This document shows, one piece after another, positions 55,886 to 64,000 of a stretch of 64,000 nucleotides of DNA; the stretch's first letter is position 1, and each line of letters starts with the position of its first letter. The position numbers and the translations under genes were made by a program. Origin of the DNA: Polyangium sp. y55x31 (lineage in GTDB: Bacteria > Myxococcota_A > Polyangia > Polyangiales > Polyangiaceae); NCBI RefSeq assembly GCF_029946505.1, contig NZ_JARZHG010000013.1:62001-126000 (forward strand), written 5' to 3'. The notes under the pieces are model-generated. The model had not been told where the DNA came from. It searched no databases and saw only the letters and a program-made list of their open reading frames with translations.

Positions 55886-57220
55886 ATGGCGGCCCCCGTC
55901 GAGGCGCCGCGTGCCGACGGCAGCGCGCCGATCGCTACCGTTTCCATGGCCTCCGAGGCCCCCGGCGCCGCGTTCGCCGCGCTCGGCCTCGCGACGCCGC
56001 TCGTGCGTGCCCTCGTGAAAGAGGGCTACGAGCGCCCGACGCCCATTCAATCGCAGTCCATCCCCGAGGCGCTCTCCGGCCGCGATTTGCTCGGCTGCGC
56101 GCAGACCGGCACCGGCAAGACGGCGGCGTTCGTCCTGCCAATCCTCCAGCGCCTCTCGAAGACCCAGCGCCACGGCGGCATTCGCGCGCTCGTCCTCACG
56201 CCGACGCGCGAGCTCGCCGCGCAGATCGGCGAGCGCATCACGGCGTATGGGCGGCACCTCGGCCTCCGTCACGTCGTCATTTACGGCGGCGTGGGGCAGC
56301 GGCCGCAGGAAGAGAACCTCGCGAAGGGCCCCGATCTGCTCGTCGCCACGCCGGGCCGGCTGCTCGATCTGATGCAGCAGGGATTCGTGCGCCTCGATCG
56401 CGTCGAGGTGTTCGTCCTCGACGAGGCCGATCGAATGCTCGACATGGGCTTCATCCACGACGTGCGGCGCGTCGTCGCCGCGCTGCCCAAGCAAAAGCAG
56501 ACGCTCTTTTTCTCGGCCACGATGCCGCGCGAAATCGCCGCGCTCGCCGATAACATCCTCGTCGATCCGGCGCGCGTCTCGGTCACGCCCGCGCGCGCGG
56601 CGGCCGACACGATCGAGCAATCGATCTTCTTCGTCGAGAAGGCCGACAAGCGCGCGCTGCTCGAGCGGCTCCTGCGTACGTCGAGCATCGAGCGCGCGCT
56701 CGTTTTCACGCGCACGAAGCACGGGGCGAACCGCATCTCCGAGCAGCTCGTGCGCGCCGGCATCGAGGCGCTCGCCATTCACGGCAACAAATCGCAGGGC
56801 GCCCGCGAGCGCGCCCTCGACCGGTTCCGCCGGGGCGTCACGCCCGTGCTCGTCGCGACGGACATCGCGGCGCGTGGCATCGACGTCGAGGGCGTCTCGC
56901 ACGTCATCAATTACGACCTGCCGAACGTGCCCGAGAGTTACGTGCACCGGATCGGCCGCACGGGGCGCGCGGGCGCGACGGGCAGCGCCATTTCGTTCTG
57001 CGACCGCGAGGAGCGCGCGCTGCTCTCGGACATCGAAAAACTGCTCCGCCGCCGCATTCCGGTGGCCGAGGGGCAGGCGCCGCCCGTCGAGGAGACGCCC
57101 GCTCCGCGCGCCGCTGCGCGCCCCGCCTCGCGTCTCGAGCCGCGCCGCGCGGCCGCTCCGGAGCAGCAGCGCCCCCGCGGCCCGCGCCCGCCGCGTCCTC
57201 CGCGCGGCCGTCGGAGCTGA
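55886..57220 (+). CDS. rhlE: DEAD-box ATP-dependent RNA helicase (RhlE-like)
   Basis: 444 residues. Q motif [16 protein letters not shown] (about 49-64), Walker [15 protein letters not shown] (about 73-86), [13 protein letters not shown] box [15 protein letters not shown] (about 172-186), SATMP, and the C-terminal [10 protein letters not shown] (about 353-362). The Arg/Pro/Ala-rich tail (about 395-444) is typical of RhlE/RNA-degradosome-associated helicases and may bind RNA. ATG 55886 chosen; ATG 55946 and GTG 55859 are alternatives, none with a strong ribosome-binding site. Confidence 0.9.
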   Translation: MAAPVEAPRADGSAPIATVSMASEAPGAAFAALGLATPLVRALVKEGYERPTPIQSQSIPEALSGRDLLGCAQTGTGKTAAFVLPILQRLSKTQRHGGIRALVLTPTRELAAQIGERITAYGRHLGLRHVVIYGGVGQRPQEENLAKGPDLLVATPGRLLDLMQQGFVRLDRVEVFVLDEADRMLDMGFIHDVRRVVAALPKQKQTLFFSATMPREIAALADNILVDPARVSVTPARAAADTIEQSIFFVEKADKRALLERLLRTSSIERALVFTRTKHGANRISEQLVRAGIEALAIHGNKSQGARERALDRFRRGVTPVLVATDIAARGIDVEGVSHVINYDLPNVPESYVHRIGRTGRAGATGSAISFCDREERALLSDIEKLLRRRIPVAEGQAPPVEETPAPRAAARPASRLEPRRAAAPEQQRPRGPRPPRPPRGRRS

Positions 57221-57266
57221 CGTCCGACGATTGAGCACGGGCCGCTCGCGCGCTATGTTCGCGTGC

Positions 57267-58235
57267 ATGGCCCGTGCTCCGACCAGGCGCCACTTCCTCC
57301 TCGCCGCGGGGGCTGCCATCCCCGCGGCGACGTTCGCCTTGCTCTCGCGCGAGACCGACGCGCCTTCGCCGCTCGCCGCGGGGAGCGTGCTCGACCCCGA
57401 CGCGCGCCCCGTGCGGCGGATCGTACAGGCGCAGCCCACGCGCGACGGCGCAGGCGTGCGCCTCTCGCGCGCGCTCGGGGGCCAGGCCCTCCCCGATCTC
57501 GACCCGTTCCTCCTCCTCGACGAGTTCCATACCGACCGCGCCGACGATTACATCGCGGGATTCCCCGATCATCCGCACCGCGGCTTCGAGACCGTCACGT
57601 ACATGATCCACGGCGCGATGGAGCACCGGGACAGCGTGGGGAATCGGGGGCGCCTCGGCCCGGGCAGCGCGCAATGGATGACCGCGGGGCGTGGCATCAT
57701 CCATTCCGAGATGCCGAAGCAGGAGCAGGGGCTCATGTGGGGCTTTCAGCTCTGGGTGAACCTCCCGGCCGCGCGGAAGATGGCGAAGCCGCGCTATCAG
57801 GACATCGAGCCGTCGGCCATTCCCGAGATCGATATCGCGGACGCCCGGGTGCGCGTCGTCGCGGGGGAGGCGGGAGGGCGGCGCGGGCCCGTGGACGGCG
57901 TCGTCGTCGCGCCGAGCTTGCTCGACGTCACGCTCGCGGCGGGCGCGAGCTTCCGGCATGCGCTCCCTCCGGAGCACAATGCATTCGTGTACGTCATCGA
58001 CGGCGCTGCGCGGATCGGGCCCGAGGGCACGCCCGTCGCGCGCGGCGAGCTCGCCGTGCTCGGCGCGGGTCGATCGGCGGTCTCGACGAGCGCCACCGGG
58101 GCGCGCCTCCTGCTCCTCGCGGGTCAGCCCATCGGGGAGCCCATTGCGCGCCGCGGGCCTTTCGTGATGAACACGGCCGAGGAAATCCGACAGGCATTCG
58201 AGGATTATCGCTCGGGGCGCCTCGTGGGCGGCTGA
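57267..58235 (+). CDS. Pirin-family protein with twin-arginine export signal
   Basis: 322 residues. Twin-Arg leader TRRHFLLAAGAAIPAATFAL at the N-terminus, so the protein is probably exported folded. The pirin bicupin follows: PDHPHRGFETVTYMIHGAME (about 92-111), HRDSVGNRGRLGPGSAQWMT and GRGIIHSEMPKQ, with the His/Glu metal ligands intact; the C-terminal cupin ends near 300 (GPFVMNTAEEIRQAFEDY). Pirins can be quercetin dioxygenase-like. ATG 57267 is chosen; MFACMARAP from 57255 is possible. Confidence 0.85.
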   Translation: MARAPTRRHFLLAAGAAIPAATFALLSRETDAPSPLAAGSVLDPDARPVRRIVQAQPTRDGAGVRLSRALGGQALPDLDPFLLLDEFHTDRADDYIAGFPDHPHRGFETVTYMIHGAMEHRDSVGNRGRLGPGSAQWMTAGRGIIHSEMPKQEQGLMWGFQLWVNLPAARKMAKPRYQDIEPSAIPEIDIADARVRVVAGEAGGRRGPVDGVVVAPSLLDVTLAAGASFRHALPPEHNAFVYVIDGAARIGPEGTPVARGELAVLGAGRSAVSTSATGARLLLLAGQPIGEPIARRGPFVMNTAEEIRQAFEDYRSGRLVGG

Positions 58236-58302
58236 CCGGGCGGGCTCGGCTTGACGTCTCTCTCGCGCGGCTCGATGCGACGAGGGAGGGGAGAGGCGAG
58301 CC

Positions 58303-59154
58303 ATGCGACGTGAATGGCGCATTGCGGGTGCGGGTGCGGCCGCGATCGGCTTCGGGGTCGTGGCCACGGCGGCGGCGAAAGACGTCCCTGCGCAGGCACA
58401 CGGGGGCGCGATGGAGACGTGCGAGGGCGCGCGCCCGGTGCTCAGCGTGGGCGATTTCGACGGAAGCGGGGTCGTGGACGGCGCGGATGTCGAGGAGCTC
58501 GCGAAGCGGATCATGCGCCGGGACGACGCTGCGTTTTTCGACGTCGAGGGGGATGGCGACGTCGATTCGGGGGATCTCCTGAAGGTCGCGCGGAGCGTGG
58601 GCGCGAAGAGCACGCCGCTCGATCAGGAAATCGCGGCCGTGTTCCGGGTGACGGAGCGGTATCGGGACATTCACAATGCGATCGAGGATGGGTTCATCCC
58701 GGTGACGACGTCGTTCCAGGGCCACGGCGTGCACTGGGGAAGAAACGAGCAGATCGACACGGTCTTCTCGCTGACGCGCCCGGAGGGGCTCAATTACTCC
58801 GAGGATGGCAAGCTCCTCGCGGTCTTCTGGGCCATCAAGCCAGACCCCCGGTCTCCCGAGCTGCCGCCGGCCGGGTTCACGGGCGAGGAGATGTGGCATT
58901 CTCATCAAAAGGCCTGCTTTTTCGGATACAACGAGAAGAACCCGTCCTACGACTTCCGCATGCTGAACTTCCAGGAATGCGTCCCCGAGGCCGAATGCCC
59001 GGAGGGGAGCTACCTGGAGAAGTTCTACATGGTCCACCTCTGGCTCTTCGAGCACGACCCGTGCGGCGCGTTCGCCGGGACGAACCCTCGGATTCGACAG
59101 GGCGTCCCCATCGAGACCGCCCTGGCCCGCTGCCCCGCCGAGCACGCGCATTGA
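58303..59154 (+). CDS. Exported protein with EF-hand/dockerin-like calcium motifs
   Basis: 283 residues. Signal (IAGAGAAAIGFGVVATAAA). Two calcium-binding loops DFDGSGVVDGADVEEL (about 50-65) and DVEGDGDVDSGDLLKV (about 83-98) form a dockerin-like/EF-hand pair. The remaining 170 residues contain SLTRPEGLNYSEDGKLLAVF (about 160), a WHSHQKACFFGY motif (about 200) and several Cys. The partner or substrate is unknown; calcium binding outside the cell is likely. Confidence 0.76.
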   Translation: MRREWRIAGAGAAAIGFGVVATAAAKDVPAQAHGGAMETCEGARPVLSVGDFDGSGVVDGADVEELAKRIMRRDDAAFFDVEGDGDVDSGDLLKVARSVGAKSTPLDQEIAAVFRVTERYRDIHNAIEDGFIPVTTSFQGHGVHWGRNEQIDTVFSLTRPEGLNYSEDGKLLAVFWAIKPDPRSPELPPAGFTGEEMWHSHQKACFFGYNEKNPSYDFRMLNFQECVPEAECPEGSYLEKFYMVHLWLFEHDPCGAFAGTNPRIRQGVPIETALARCPAEHAH

Positions 59155-59161
59155 GCGCGCT

Positions 59162-60103
59162 TCACTGCATCTCGACCTCGATCGACATGGGTTTGCCCCC
59201 GCGGACGATCCGCACGTCGAGCCGACCGGCAGCCCGCAGCCGCGCAAAGGCCTCCATCGCCTTCGTGAGATCCCCCATCTCGAATCCATTGATGCTTTCG
59301 AGCCGGTCGCCGTTTTGAAGCCCGAACATGCCTGGCAACGAGCCGGGCCGGATTCCGCTGATTCGCATGCCCACGATCCTGTCGCCCTCGCGCGCCGGCA
59401 CGAAACGCGCCGTGCCGAGGAGATCCGGGCGTTCGAGGAGCGTGTCGACGACCGAGCGGTCCACGACGTAATGATTGTCCCCGTCCTTGCGAATGCGATC
59501 GGCGATTTCTGGCGGCACACGCGAGGCAGGCTTCGCGGGCGCATCGCCGGGCACTTTCTGCGCCACGGGCCCCTCGCGCTTCTCGTGCAAAGGGAGCTGA
59601 CACCGCGTCTCGCCCTGCCGAAGCCATACCCGATCCCAGGCCATCGCATGCACCGTGCGCCCGCCGATGTCGTCGCCGAGCCGCCGCAGCGCCGGTTTGC
59701 CGTCCGGCCCTGCAATGGCCGCGAACGACCAGAGCGCGTCGTCGGCCTCCGTGATGAGCAGGACCTTCGCCGCGTCGCAGATCGGATCGGCACGAGGATC
59801 GCCGGGCGGCTCGGCGGGCTCCGGGGCCCCGTCTTCCGGCGGGCCGTGGCGCGCGAGGGAGCCCGTGATCGAATCGAAGGGGTTTCGCCCGAGAATGGCC
59901 TCGCCATTTTTCTCCTCTTGCACCGCGGCGAGCGCGTTTCGCACCTTCCTGGGTGGCTGCGGCGAGACCGGCTCGAACGGCGGGCCCGAGAGGCTCGACG
60001 AGACGAGCCGTCCGAGCCCGGCCGCCTGGAAATAGGCGGCGAGACCCACGAGCAGGACCAGGACCGCGGGGAACCATCGTTTCAAGCGTGCGTCGAATCC
60101 CAT
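59162..60103 (-). CDS. gspC: Type II secretion GspC-like inner-membrane protein with PDZ domain
   Basis: 313 residues. One N-terminal transmembrane helix (WFPAVLVLLVGLAAYFQAAG), then an HR-like region with ILGRNPFDSITG (about 68-79), a linker, and a C-terminal PDZ-like domain (about 225-310) with GMRISGIRPGSLPGMFGLQN and GDRLESINGFEMGD. GspC links the inner-membrane assembly to the secretin of the type II secretion system. No other gsp genes are nearby. ATG 60103 (MGFDARLKRW). Confidence 0.72.
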   Translation of the reverse strand: MGFDARLKRWFPAVLVLLVGLAAYFQAAGLGRLVSSSLSGPPFEPVSPQPPRKVRNALAAVQEEKNGEAILGRNPFDSITGSLARHGPPEDGAPEPAEPPGDPRADPICDAAKVLLITEADDALWSFAAIAGPDGKPALRRLGDDIGGRTVHAMAWDRVWLRQGETRCQLPLHEKREGPVAQKVPGDAPAKPASRVPPEIADRIRKDGDNHYVVDRSVVDTLLERPDLLGTARFVPAREGDRIVGMRISGIRPGSLPGMFGLQNGDRLESINGFEMGDLTKAMEAFARLRAAGRLDVRIVRGGKPMSIEVEMQ

Positions 60104-60212
60104 GAAAACGGGAACAAGCGAGCGTCGTGCCAGCTTGAGAGCTCTGCAGATCCCCACGAAAACGGCGCGAGACCCGCCCGGACGGGCGACAAAATGGCCG
60201 GCGCGCCGCGGA

Positions 60213-61370
60213 TCAGCGTCGTGCTTCTGTCAGCTTGGCACGCGAGGCGTGGGCATCGAGGAAACGCGAGACCTCGGTGAGCACCTCCGGCGAGATGTCG
60301 CGCCCGATGTCATCCGGCTTGATCCGCGTGGCGTCGGGCTGGGTGATGCAGTTCAGGGCGTGCGTGACGCAATCGATCACGCGCACCCGATGCGGCGCGC
60401 GCGACGAGCCGTCGAGCCACTTCGCCCAGCTCTCGATCTCCGAGGGCGCGACGTTGTAATCGTAGCTCCCGCCGAGCACGAGCAGCGGCCTGTCGAGCTT
60501 TCGGGCGAGGTCGGGGGCCCGCCGCGCGAGGTCGATCCACGACTCCCACAGGCCCGGCGGCTGCCCGAGAATGGGCGCGCCGAGGTGCGTACCCCGCTCG
60601 ATTTGCCGCAGCGCCTGCGCCGCCGCGAGCAATTCACGGCCCTCCGCCTCGGCACGCTCCGGTTGCCCGGCCATCGTGAAGGACCAGCGGACGCGCTCGG
60701 CTTGTTGTTCGAGCACGACGGTCATCGTATGAAAGGGCGGCGCGAGCATGACGCCCGCGCGCACCCGCGGCCTGTCCGAGAGCAGCACGGGCACGAGCTC
60801 TCCGCCCTCGCTGTGACCCGCGAAAACGAGGCGATCGGGATCGATCTCCGGGCGCCCTGCCACCGCGTCGAGGGCGGCCTCGGCGTCGAGAACGTATTCG
60901 GTCGTGGCGAACTCCACTTCGAGGAGGGTATACGGCACGGACGTGAAGCCGCCGTCCGAACAATCGTTGAATGCGCCGCAGGTTCGTTTGTCGTACCGAT
61001 ACACAGCGTAACCGCGGTCGGCGAGCGCGTCGGCGAGGCGCTGGTAGACGGGGATCTGGAAGCCGAAGCCGAGCCCGATCTGTCCACGCATCACGCCGTC
61101 GCGCGACATGGGCCCACTGCCGTGCACGATGACCACCGCCGGCACGCGCTCCCCCTCCTCGCGCGCGGGCAGCGTGAGCGTCCCTTCGAGGCGCCAGAGG
61201 CCACGATCGAAGGAGACGGCCACTTCCTCTTTCGGCAGCCGCGGCCGCGCGGGCGCTTCGACGTCGTGCGTGGGCGCGGCCTTGGGGACGCTCGCGCGTG
61301 GCGCTGCGGGCGGCGCCGAGCCGCAGGCGCCGAGGAGCAGCGCTGCGAGCGGCAGGGAGGCGAGACGCAT
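60213..61370 (-). CDS. Exported alpha/beta-hydrolase lipoprotein (dienelactone hydrolase-like)
   Basis: 385 residues. Lipobox LLGAC near residue 16 and an N-terminal proline-rich linker. Features: VVIVHGSGPMSRDG (about 82), nucleophile elbow VFAGHSEGGELVP (Ser about 192), and later LLVLGGSYDYNVAP with the acidic residue and a final His region (about 330-345, VRVIDCVTHALNCI). Belongs to the alpha/beta hydrolase fold; substrate unknown. ATG 61370 follows GAGGAAACCC. Confidence 0.83.
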   Translation of the reverse strand: MRLASLPLAALLLGACGSAPPAAPRASVPKAAPTHDVEAPARPRLPKEEVAVSFDRGLWRLEGTLTLPAREEGERVPAVVIVHGSGPMSRDGVMRGQIGLGFGFQIPVYQRLADALADRGYAVYRYDKRTCGAFNDCSDGGFTSVPYTLLEVEFATTEYVLDAEAALDAVAGRPEIDPDRLVFAGHSEGGELVPVLLSDRPRVRAGVMLAPPFHTMTVVLEQQAERVRWSFTMAGQPERAEAEGRELLAAAQALRQIERGTHLGAPILGQPPGLWESWIDLARRAPDLARKLDRPLLVLGGSYDYNVAPSEIESWAKWLDGSSRAPHRVRVIDCVTHALNCITQPDATRIKPDDIGRDISPEVLTEVSRFLDAHASRAKLTEARR

Positions 61371-61432
61371 GGGTTTCCTCCTGACAGCCGAGCCGCGCAT
61401 GCCTTGGATGGTGCCATCCCCGGGCGCGGGGT

Positions 61433-62677
61433 TCAATCCCGCGTCGCGGCGAGCGCGGCCGTGAGGGCCTGGATCTTCTCTTCGTCGGATTTGTCGAGCG
61501 GCAGGGCGATATCCGGGGCGATGCCCTCGACCTCGTTCGTCCCGTCGGCGAGGAAGCGCGCGCAGTTCGGCATTCGCACCTCGAAGCCGATTTCGCGTAG
61601 CTCGAATCGTCCCCCATCATTCACGTATCCGCATCCCGCGCCTGCCGTGCGGGCGCCGAGGACCTTGGCGGCGTGGTTGTCCTTGAGCCAGGCGACGAAA
61701 TCTTCCGACGCCGAGGCCGTGCCGCGATCCGCGAGGACGAACAGCGGCCCCTTCCATACGCCTTTGCCTTCGAGCGTGGCCGTCCCGGGCGGGTCGCCGA
61801 AGATCGAGCAGACCTTTTCGCCCTTCCAGATCGGTATGCGATCGCAGGTCGGCGCGACGATGCGGGCCTCGCTCCGTCGCAAGGTCTTTTCCGTGAACAG
61901 CGGAACGGCCTCCGAGACCCACTCGGTGCCGCCGCCATTGCCGGTGAGGTCGACGAGGAGCCGCTTCGCGCCACGATCCCGCAGTGCTCCGATCGCCGTC
62001 TGCAAGGCCTCCTGGAGTTTTGCCCGGACCGCGAGACGCAATGCCGTGTCCTCCATTCCCGTGGTGAAGACTTGCTCACACGTGGAGAGATACCTGTCTT
62101 CCCCGAAGTGGGCGATCCGAATCACTCCGAGCTCGCCCGCCACCCCGGCGGGGAACGGCGCCTCGTGCACCGGGATGAAACCGGGCATTTTCTTGAAAGG
62201 GAACCGGTAATCGACGGCGCGCGCCTCGTACCCGGCCGCCGTGCAGCTCGCGACGGGCGCGGAGGGCGCCTCGGCCGGCGCGGCGCTCGGCGAAGGGGCA
62301 GGGCTCTGGCGGGCGGCGCCTTTCGTCAGCTTGAAATGGGGATCCTGAAACGTACGAACGAAGCGACGAAGGGAGAGGAAGGCCTGCACCCGCGAGAACG
62401 CGCCGCCGAGCGAAGCGCGTGTATCGCGATCGAGCTTCGCGAGATCGACCCCGCGATGCTCGACCATCCAGTCGAGGTTCGCGTACTCCTTCGCCATCGC
62501 GCCCTCGAGCGCCTCGAAATCGCGCAACCACGCGCCGCGGTCGAACGTCGCGACATCCCAGCCGAGGAGCCCGAGCACGATCGACAGCAATCCGATCCCG
62601 ATCCAGCGGAAAACCCTCCGCCTCGTCTTTCGGCTCGCCTTCGGCGGCGCGGTGCTCTCGTTTTGCGTGTCGCTCAT
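61433..62677 (-). CDS. S41-family peptidase, membrane-anchored
   Basis: 414 residues. One N-terminal membrane helix (FRWIGIGLLSIVLGLLGWDV, about 24-43), then a S41 tail-specific-protease-like domain: KRLLVDLTGNGGGTEWVSEA (about 241-260), the catalytic Ser in VLADRGTASASEDFVAWL (about 316-333), and GARTAGAGCGYVND (about 344). The catalytic Ser/Lys region is recognisable. Upstream gene in a pair with the alpha/beta hydrolase (62 bp gap), so both are probably co-transcribed exported hydrolases. ATG 62677 chosen. Confidence 0.85.
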   Translation of the reverse strand: MSDTQNESTAPPKASRKTRRRVFRWIGIGLLSIVLGLLGWDVATFDRGAWLRDFEALEGAMAKEYANLDWMVEHRGVDLAKLDRDTRASLGGAFSRVQAFLSLRRFVRTFQDPHFKLTKGAARQSPAPSPSAAPAEAPSAPVASCTAAGYEARAVDYRFPFKKMPGFIPVHEAPFPAGVAGELGVIRIAHFGEDRYLSTCEQVFTTGMEDTALRLAVRAKLQEALQTAIGALRDRGAKRLLVDLTGNGGGTEWVSEAVPLFTEKTLRRSEARIVAPTCDRIPIWKGEKVCSIFGDPPGTATLEGKGVWKGPLFVLADRGTASASEDFVAWLKDNHAAKVLGARTAGAGCGYVNDGGRFELREIGFEVRMPNCARFLADGTNEVEGIAPDIALPLDKSDEEKIQALTAALAATRD

Positions 62678-62754
62678 GTGCGGGCGATGTCTACCGCATC
62701 CCGGCCGGCGATGCACCTTCCGAGCACGTGCCCCTGCGTGATACACTCTCTTCC

Positions 62755-63051
62755 ATGAAGCTCAGCACGCTGCGTATCGCCGAGCCATGCCACGAGGACT
62801 GGCAAGCGATGACGGGCGACGAACGCGCGCGCCAGTGCGAGCGCTGCGATTTGCACGTCACGAATCTCTCGGAGCTCACGCGCGCCGAAGCCGAGCGCCT
62901 CTTGTCCACGCGAACGCGCGAGGGCCAGCTTTGCGTGCGTTACACGCGCGATGCGCAAGGGGCCGTGGTCACGCGGACCACGCAGCAGGAGAGAATGGTC
63001 TCGACGCTCTGGATGCTCGCACAGCGAAGGCACGCAGAGGGGAAACCATGA
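62755..63051 (+). CDS. Small Cys-pair protein coupled to the L7/L12-like gene
   Basis: 98 residues, cytoplasmic. Pattern PCHEDWQAMTGDERARQCER (about 11-30) then CDLHVTNLSELTRAEAERLL (about 31-50), with C-x2-C at 28-31 and a further Cys (LCVRY, about 62). It resembles short domains with the sequence P-C-x2-x-W-x2-M ... C-x2-C-x4-V-x-N-L-S found in several bacterial proteins. Zinc binding is likely. Stop overlaps the next ATG (ATGA), so both are translationally coupled. Confidence 0.7.
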   Translation: MKLSTLRIAEPCHEDWQAMTGDERARQCERCDLHVTNLSELTRAEAERLLSTRTREGQLCVRYTRDAQGAVVTRTTQQERMVSTLWMLAQRRHAEGKP

Positions 63052-63434
63052 GCCTCACGCGAGAAGAGGTCATCGCGTACCTCGAAAGCCTCACGGCCGA
63101 AGAGCTCGGAGAGCTGGCGGACGAGCTCGTACGACGCCTCGGGCTGCCTGGGTTCGTCAGGCCCGAGCCAATGCGGTTCACGATGGGCGCGCCCTTGCCG
63201 GATCCCGCCGAATGCCCGGAGTTTTTCGTGGTCCTTCACGACGTCGGAAAGGACAAGGTCGCCGTCGTGAAGGCCGTGCGGGCCCTCTGGGAGATCCCGC
63301 TGGGAGAGGCGAAGACCCTCGTGGAATCGGCGCCGGTCGTGGTTCGCCGGTGGCTCTCGCCCGACGGGGCGCGCAGGATCGTCGACGCCCTCACGGCCGC
63401 GGGCGCGAATGCCGAAATGCGAAGAGAATCCTGA
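63048..63434 (+). CDS. Ribosomal protein L7/L12 C-terminal-domain-like protein
   Basis: 128 residues. The C-terminal half (about 60-128) follows the L7/L12 C-terminal domain: FFVVLHDVGKDKVAVVKAVR then EAKTLVESAPVVVRRWLSPD and ARRIVDALTAAGANAEMR. The first half lacks the L12 hinge and dimerisation region and has helical LTREEVIAYLESLTAEELGE, so this is not the ribosomal stalk protein itself but a paralogue that may bind translation or GTPase factors. Coupled to the Cys-pair gene. Confidence 0.78.
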   Translation: MSLTREEVIAYLESLTAEELGELADELVRRLGLPGFVRPEPMRFTMGAPLPDPAECPEFFVVLHDVGKDKVAVVKAVRALWEIPLGEAKTLVESAPVVVRRWLSPDGARRIVDALTAAGANAEMRRES

Positions 63435-63436
63435 GC

Positions 63437-64000
63437 CTATTTTTTCGAGGGTTTCTTGCGCGCCTTGGCGGGGACCTCTCGCACGCCGAGGCCGCCGAGC
63501 AGGAGGGACCAGACGCCCTCGAACGCAGCATCATTGCCCGGGTCGGACCATTCCGATGCATGGATCGGATTGTGGAACTTCGCCGTCGCGTTGAACACGG
63601 CCCAGCCCGCGGCGACCGGATCCTCGATCGTGAACGCGCCTTGCTCCACGCCGTCGGCGAGGATCCGGGCAATTTGCGAGGCGAGTGTCTCGACATGCAC
63701 GCGGACCACGTCGCGCGCATCGGCGACGAGGTTGCTGTACGTGGCGAAGAGCTCGGGATCGTCGCGCGCTTTTTTTCGCTTGAGCTCGCGGAGCAGGTCG
63801 AGCCAGCGCCGCAGGCGCTCGGGGGCCGGACCTTTTTCGGCCGCGACCTCCGCGAGCGGGTGCGATACGCGGGCGAGCCAGCGTTCCGCCACGGCGTCCC
63901 GCAATGCCGTCTTGCTCGGAAAATGCCGATACACACTACCATGACTGACGCCGAGCGCGCGGGCCACGTCGACGACCGTGGCCTTGGCGGGCCCGAAGCG
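63437..64000 (-). CDS. TetR-family transcriptional regulator (5' end outside window)
   Basis: 188 codons visible, beginning in the middle of the N-terminal DNA-binding domain at the window edge. ATVVDVARALGVSHGSVYRH then FPSKTALRDAVAERWLARVS is the classic TetR helix-turn-helix and its following helix. The C-terminal regulatory domain (about 75-180) is helical, with a Lys-rich tail (KARKKPSKK). Convergent with the L7/L12-like gene (2 bp between stops). The upstream start and any operator lie outside the window. Confidence 0.88.
   Translation of the reverse strand, partial: RFGPAKATVVDVARALGVSHGSVYRHFPSKTALRDAVAERWLARVSHPLAEVAAEKGPAPERLRRWLDLLRELKRKKARDDPELFATYSNLVADARDVVRVHVETLASQIARILADGVEQGAFTIEDPVAAGWAVFNATAKFHNPIHASEWSDPGNDAAFEGVWSLLLGGLGVREVPAKARKKPSKK

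Noticed and set aside
59162-60103. Complete type II secretion operon around the GspC-like gene
   Set aside because: No other gsp homologue is visible in the window.

Overview
The window is strongly G+C rich, with the G/C-biased third codon positions of a high-GC deltaproteobacterial lineage. Its gene content points to a myxobacterium (Myxococcota, probably Polyangiales, Polyangium/Sorangium-like). The evidence is many lipoproteins with Cys-rich CGDG...CDDGN (DUF4215) repeats, an EGF-repeat surface protein with a MYXO-CTERM-like tail, a Ser/Thr kinase fused to TPR-like repeats, an ECF-type sigma factor fused to a membrane and TPR-like region, and a DUF1592/DUF1552 pair. This assignment is an inference from families; no rRNA or tRNA is present to confirm it. 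Both strands are densely used. Genes are often coupled by ATGA overlaps, and both window ends cut a gene (a lipoprotein on the left, a TetR regulator on the right).

Layout. 1-6.2 kb: Cys-rich lipoprotein fragment, ribonuclease Z, an M15 peptidase, a YkgJ-like Cys-cluster protein, and the large EGF/DUF4215 surface protein, with a strong hairpin terminator at its 3' end. 6.3-10.6 kb: HrpA helicase and a small hypothetical. 10.6-12.6 kb: a non-coding stretch with tandem 10-bp repeats, then a lone SIR2-domain protein (possible defence effector). 12.7-24.4 kb: secreted, lipoprotein and metabolic genes (LEA-2 lipoprotein, a coupled membrane pair, exonuclease, flavoprotein, propeller lipoprotein, transglycosylase/crotonase pair, front-end desaturase, a His-rich duplicated-domain protein). 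24.5-28.3 kb: a small 8-Cys cationic secreted peptide, a two-haem propeller lipoprotein with a partner, and a cyclophilin.

28.3-30.0 kb is a self-contained unit: two perfect palindromes bracket a promoter, followed by a membrane protein, a DCC-family protein and a TetR regulator. 30.1-31.3 kb holds two coupled exported proteins carrying three copies of a CPxGW...HxH domain. 31.6-34.1 kb looks like an RNA-repair island: HD-polynucleotide kinase, RNA ligase and an RlaP-like nucleotidyltransferase. 34.2-40.4 kb is a run of exported proteins (hydrolase lipoprotein, DUF1592, DUF1552, lipoprotein, propeller). 40.4-42.2 kb pairs a UbiA prenyltransferase with a CruF-like membrane protein.

42.2-50.2 kb: class III cyclase, cupin, GNAT, a four-copy palindromic intergenic element, sigma factor with a partner secreted protein, a Cys-rich lipoprotein, a decayed partial copy of it, and a frameshifted small gene in a less G+C-biased stretch. 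50.2-64 kb: PrdX/YbaK deacylase, SDR, SpoT/MESH1-like HD hydrolase, kinase-TPR protein, SUKH protein, DEAD-box helicase, a Tat-exported pirin, an EF-hand protein, GspC-like protein, two exported hydrolases, a Cys-pair protein coupled to an L7/L12-like protein, and the partial TetR gene.

I see no transposase, CRISPR array, tRNA or rRNA. Functions come from motifs read by eye; no database search was run.
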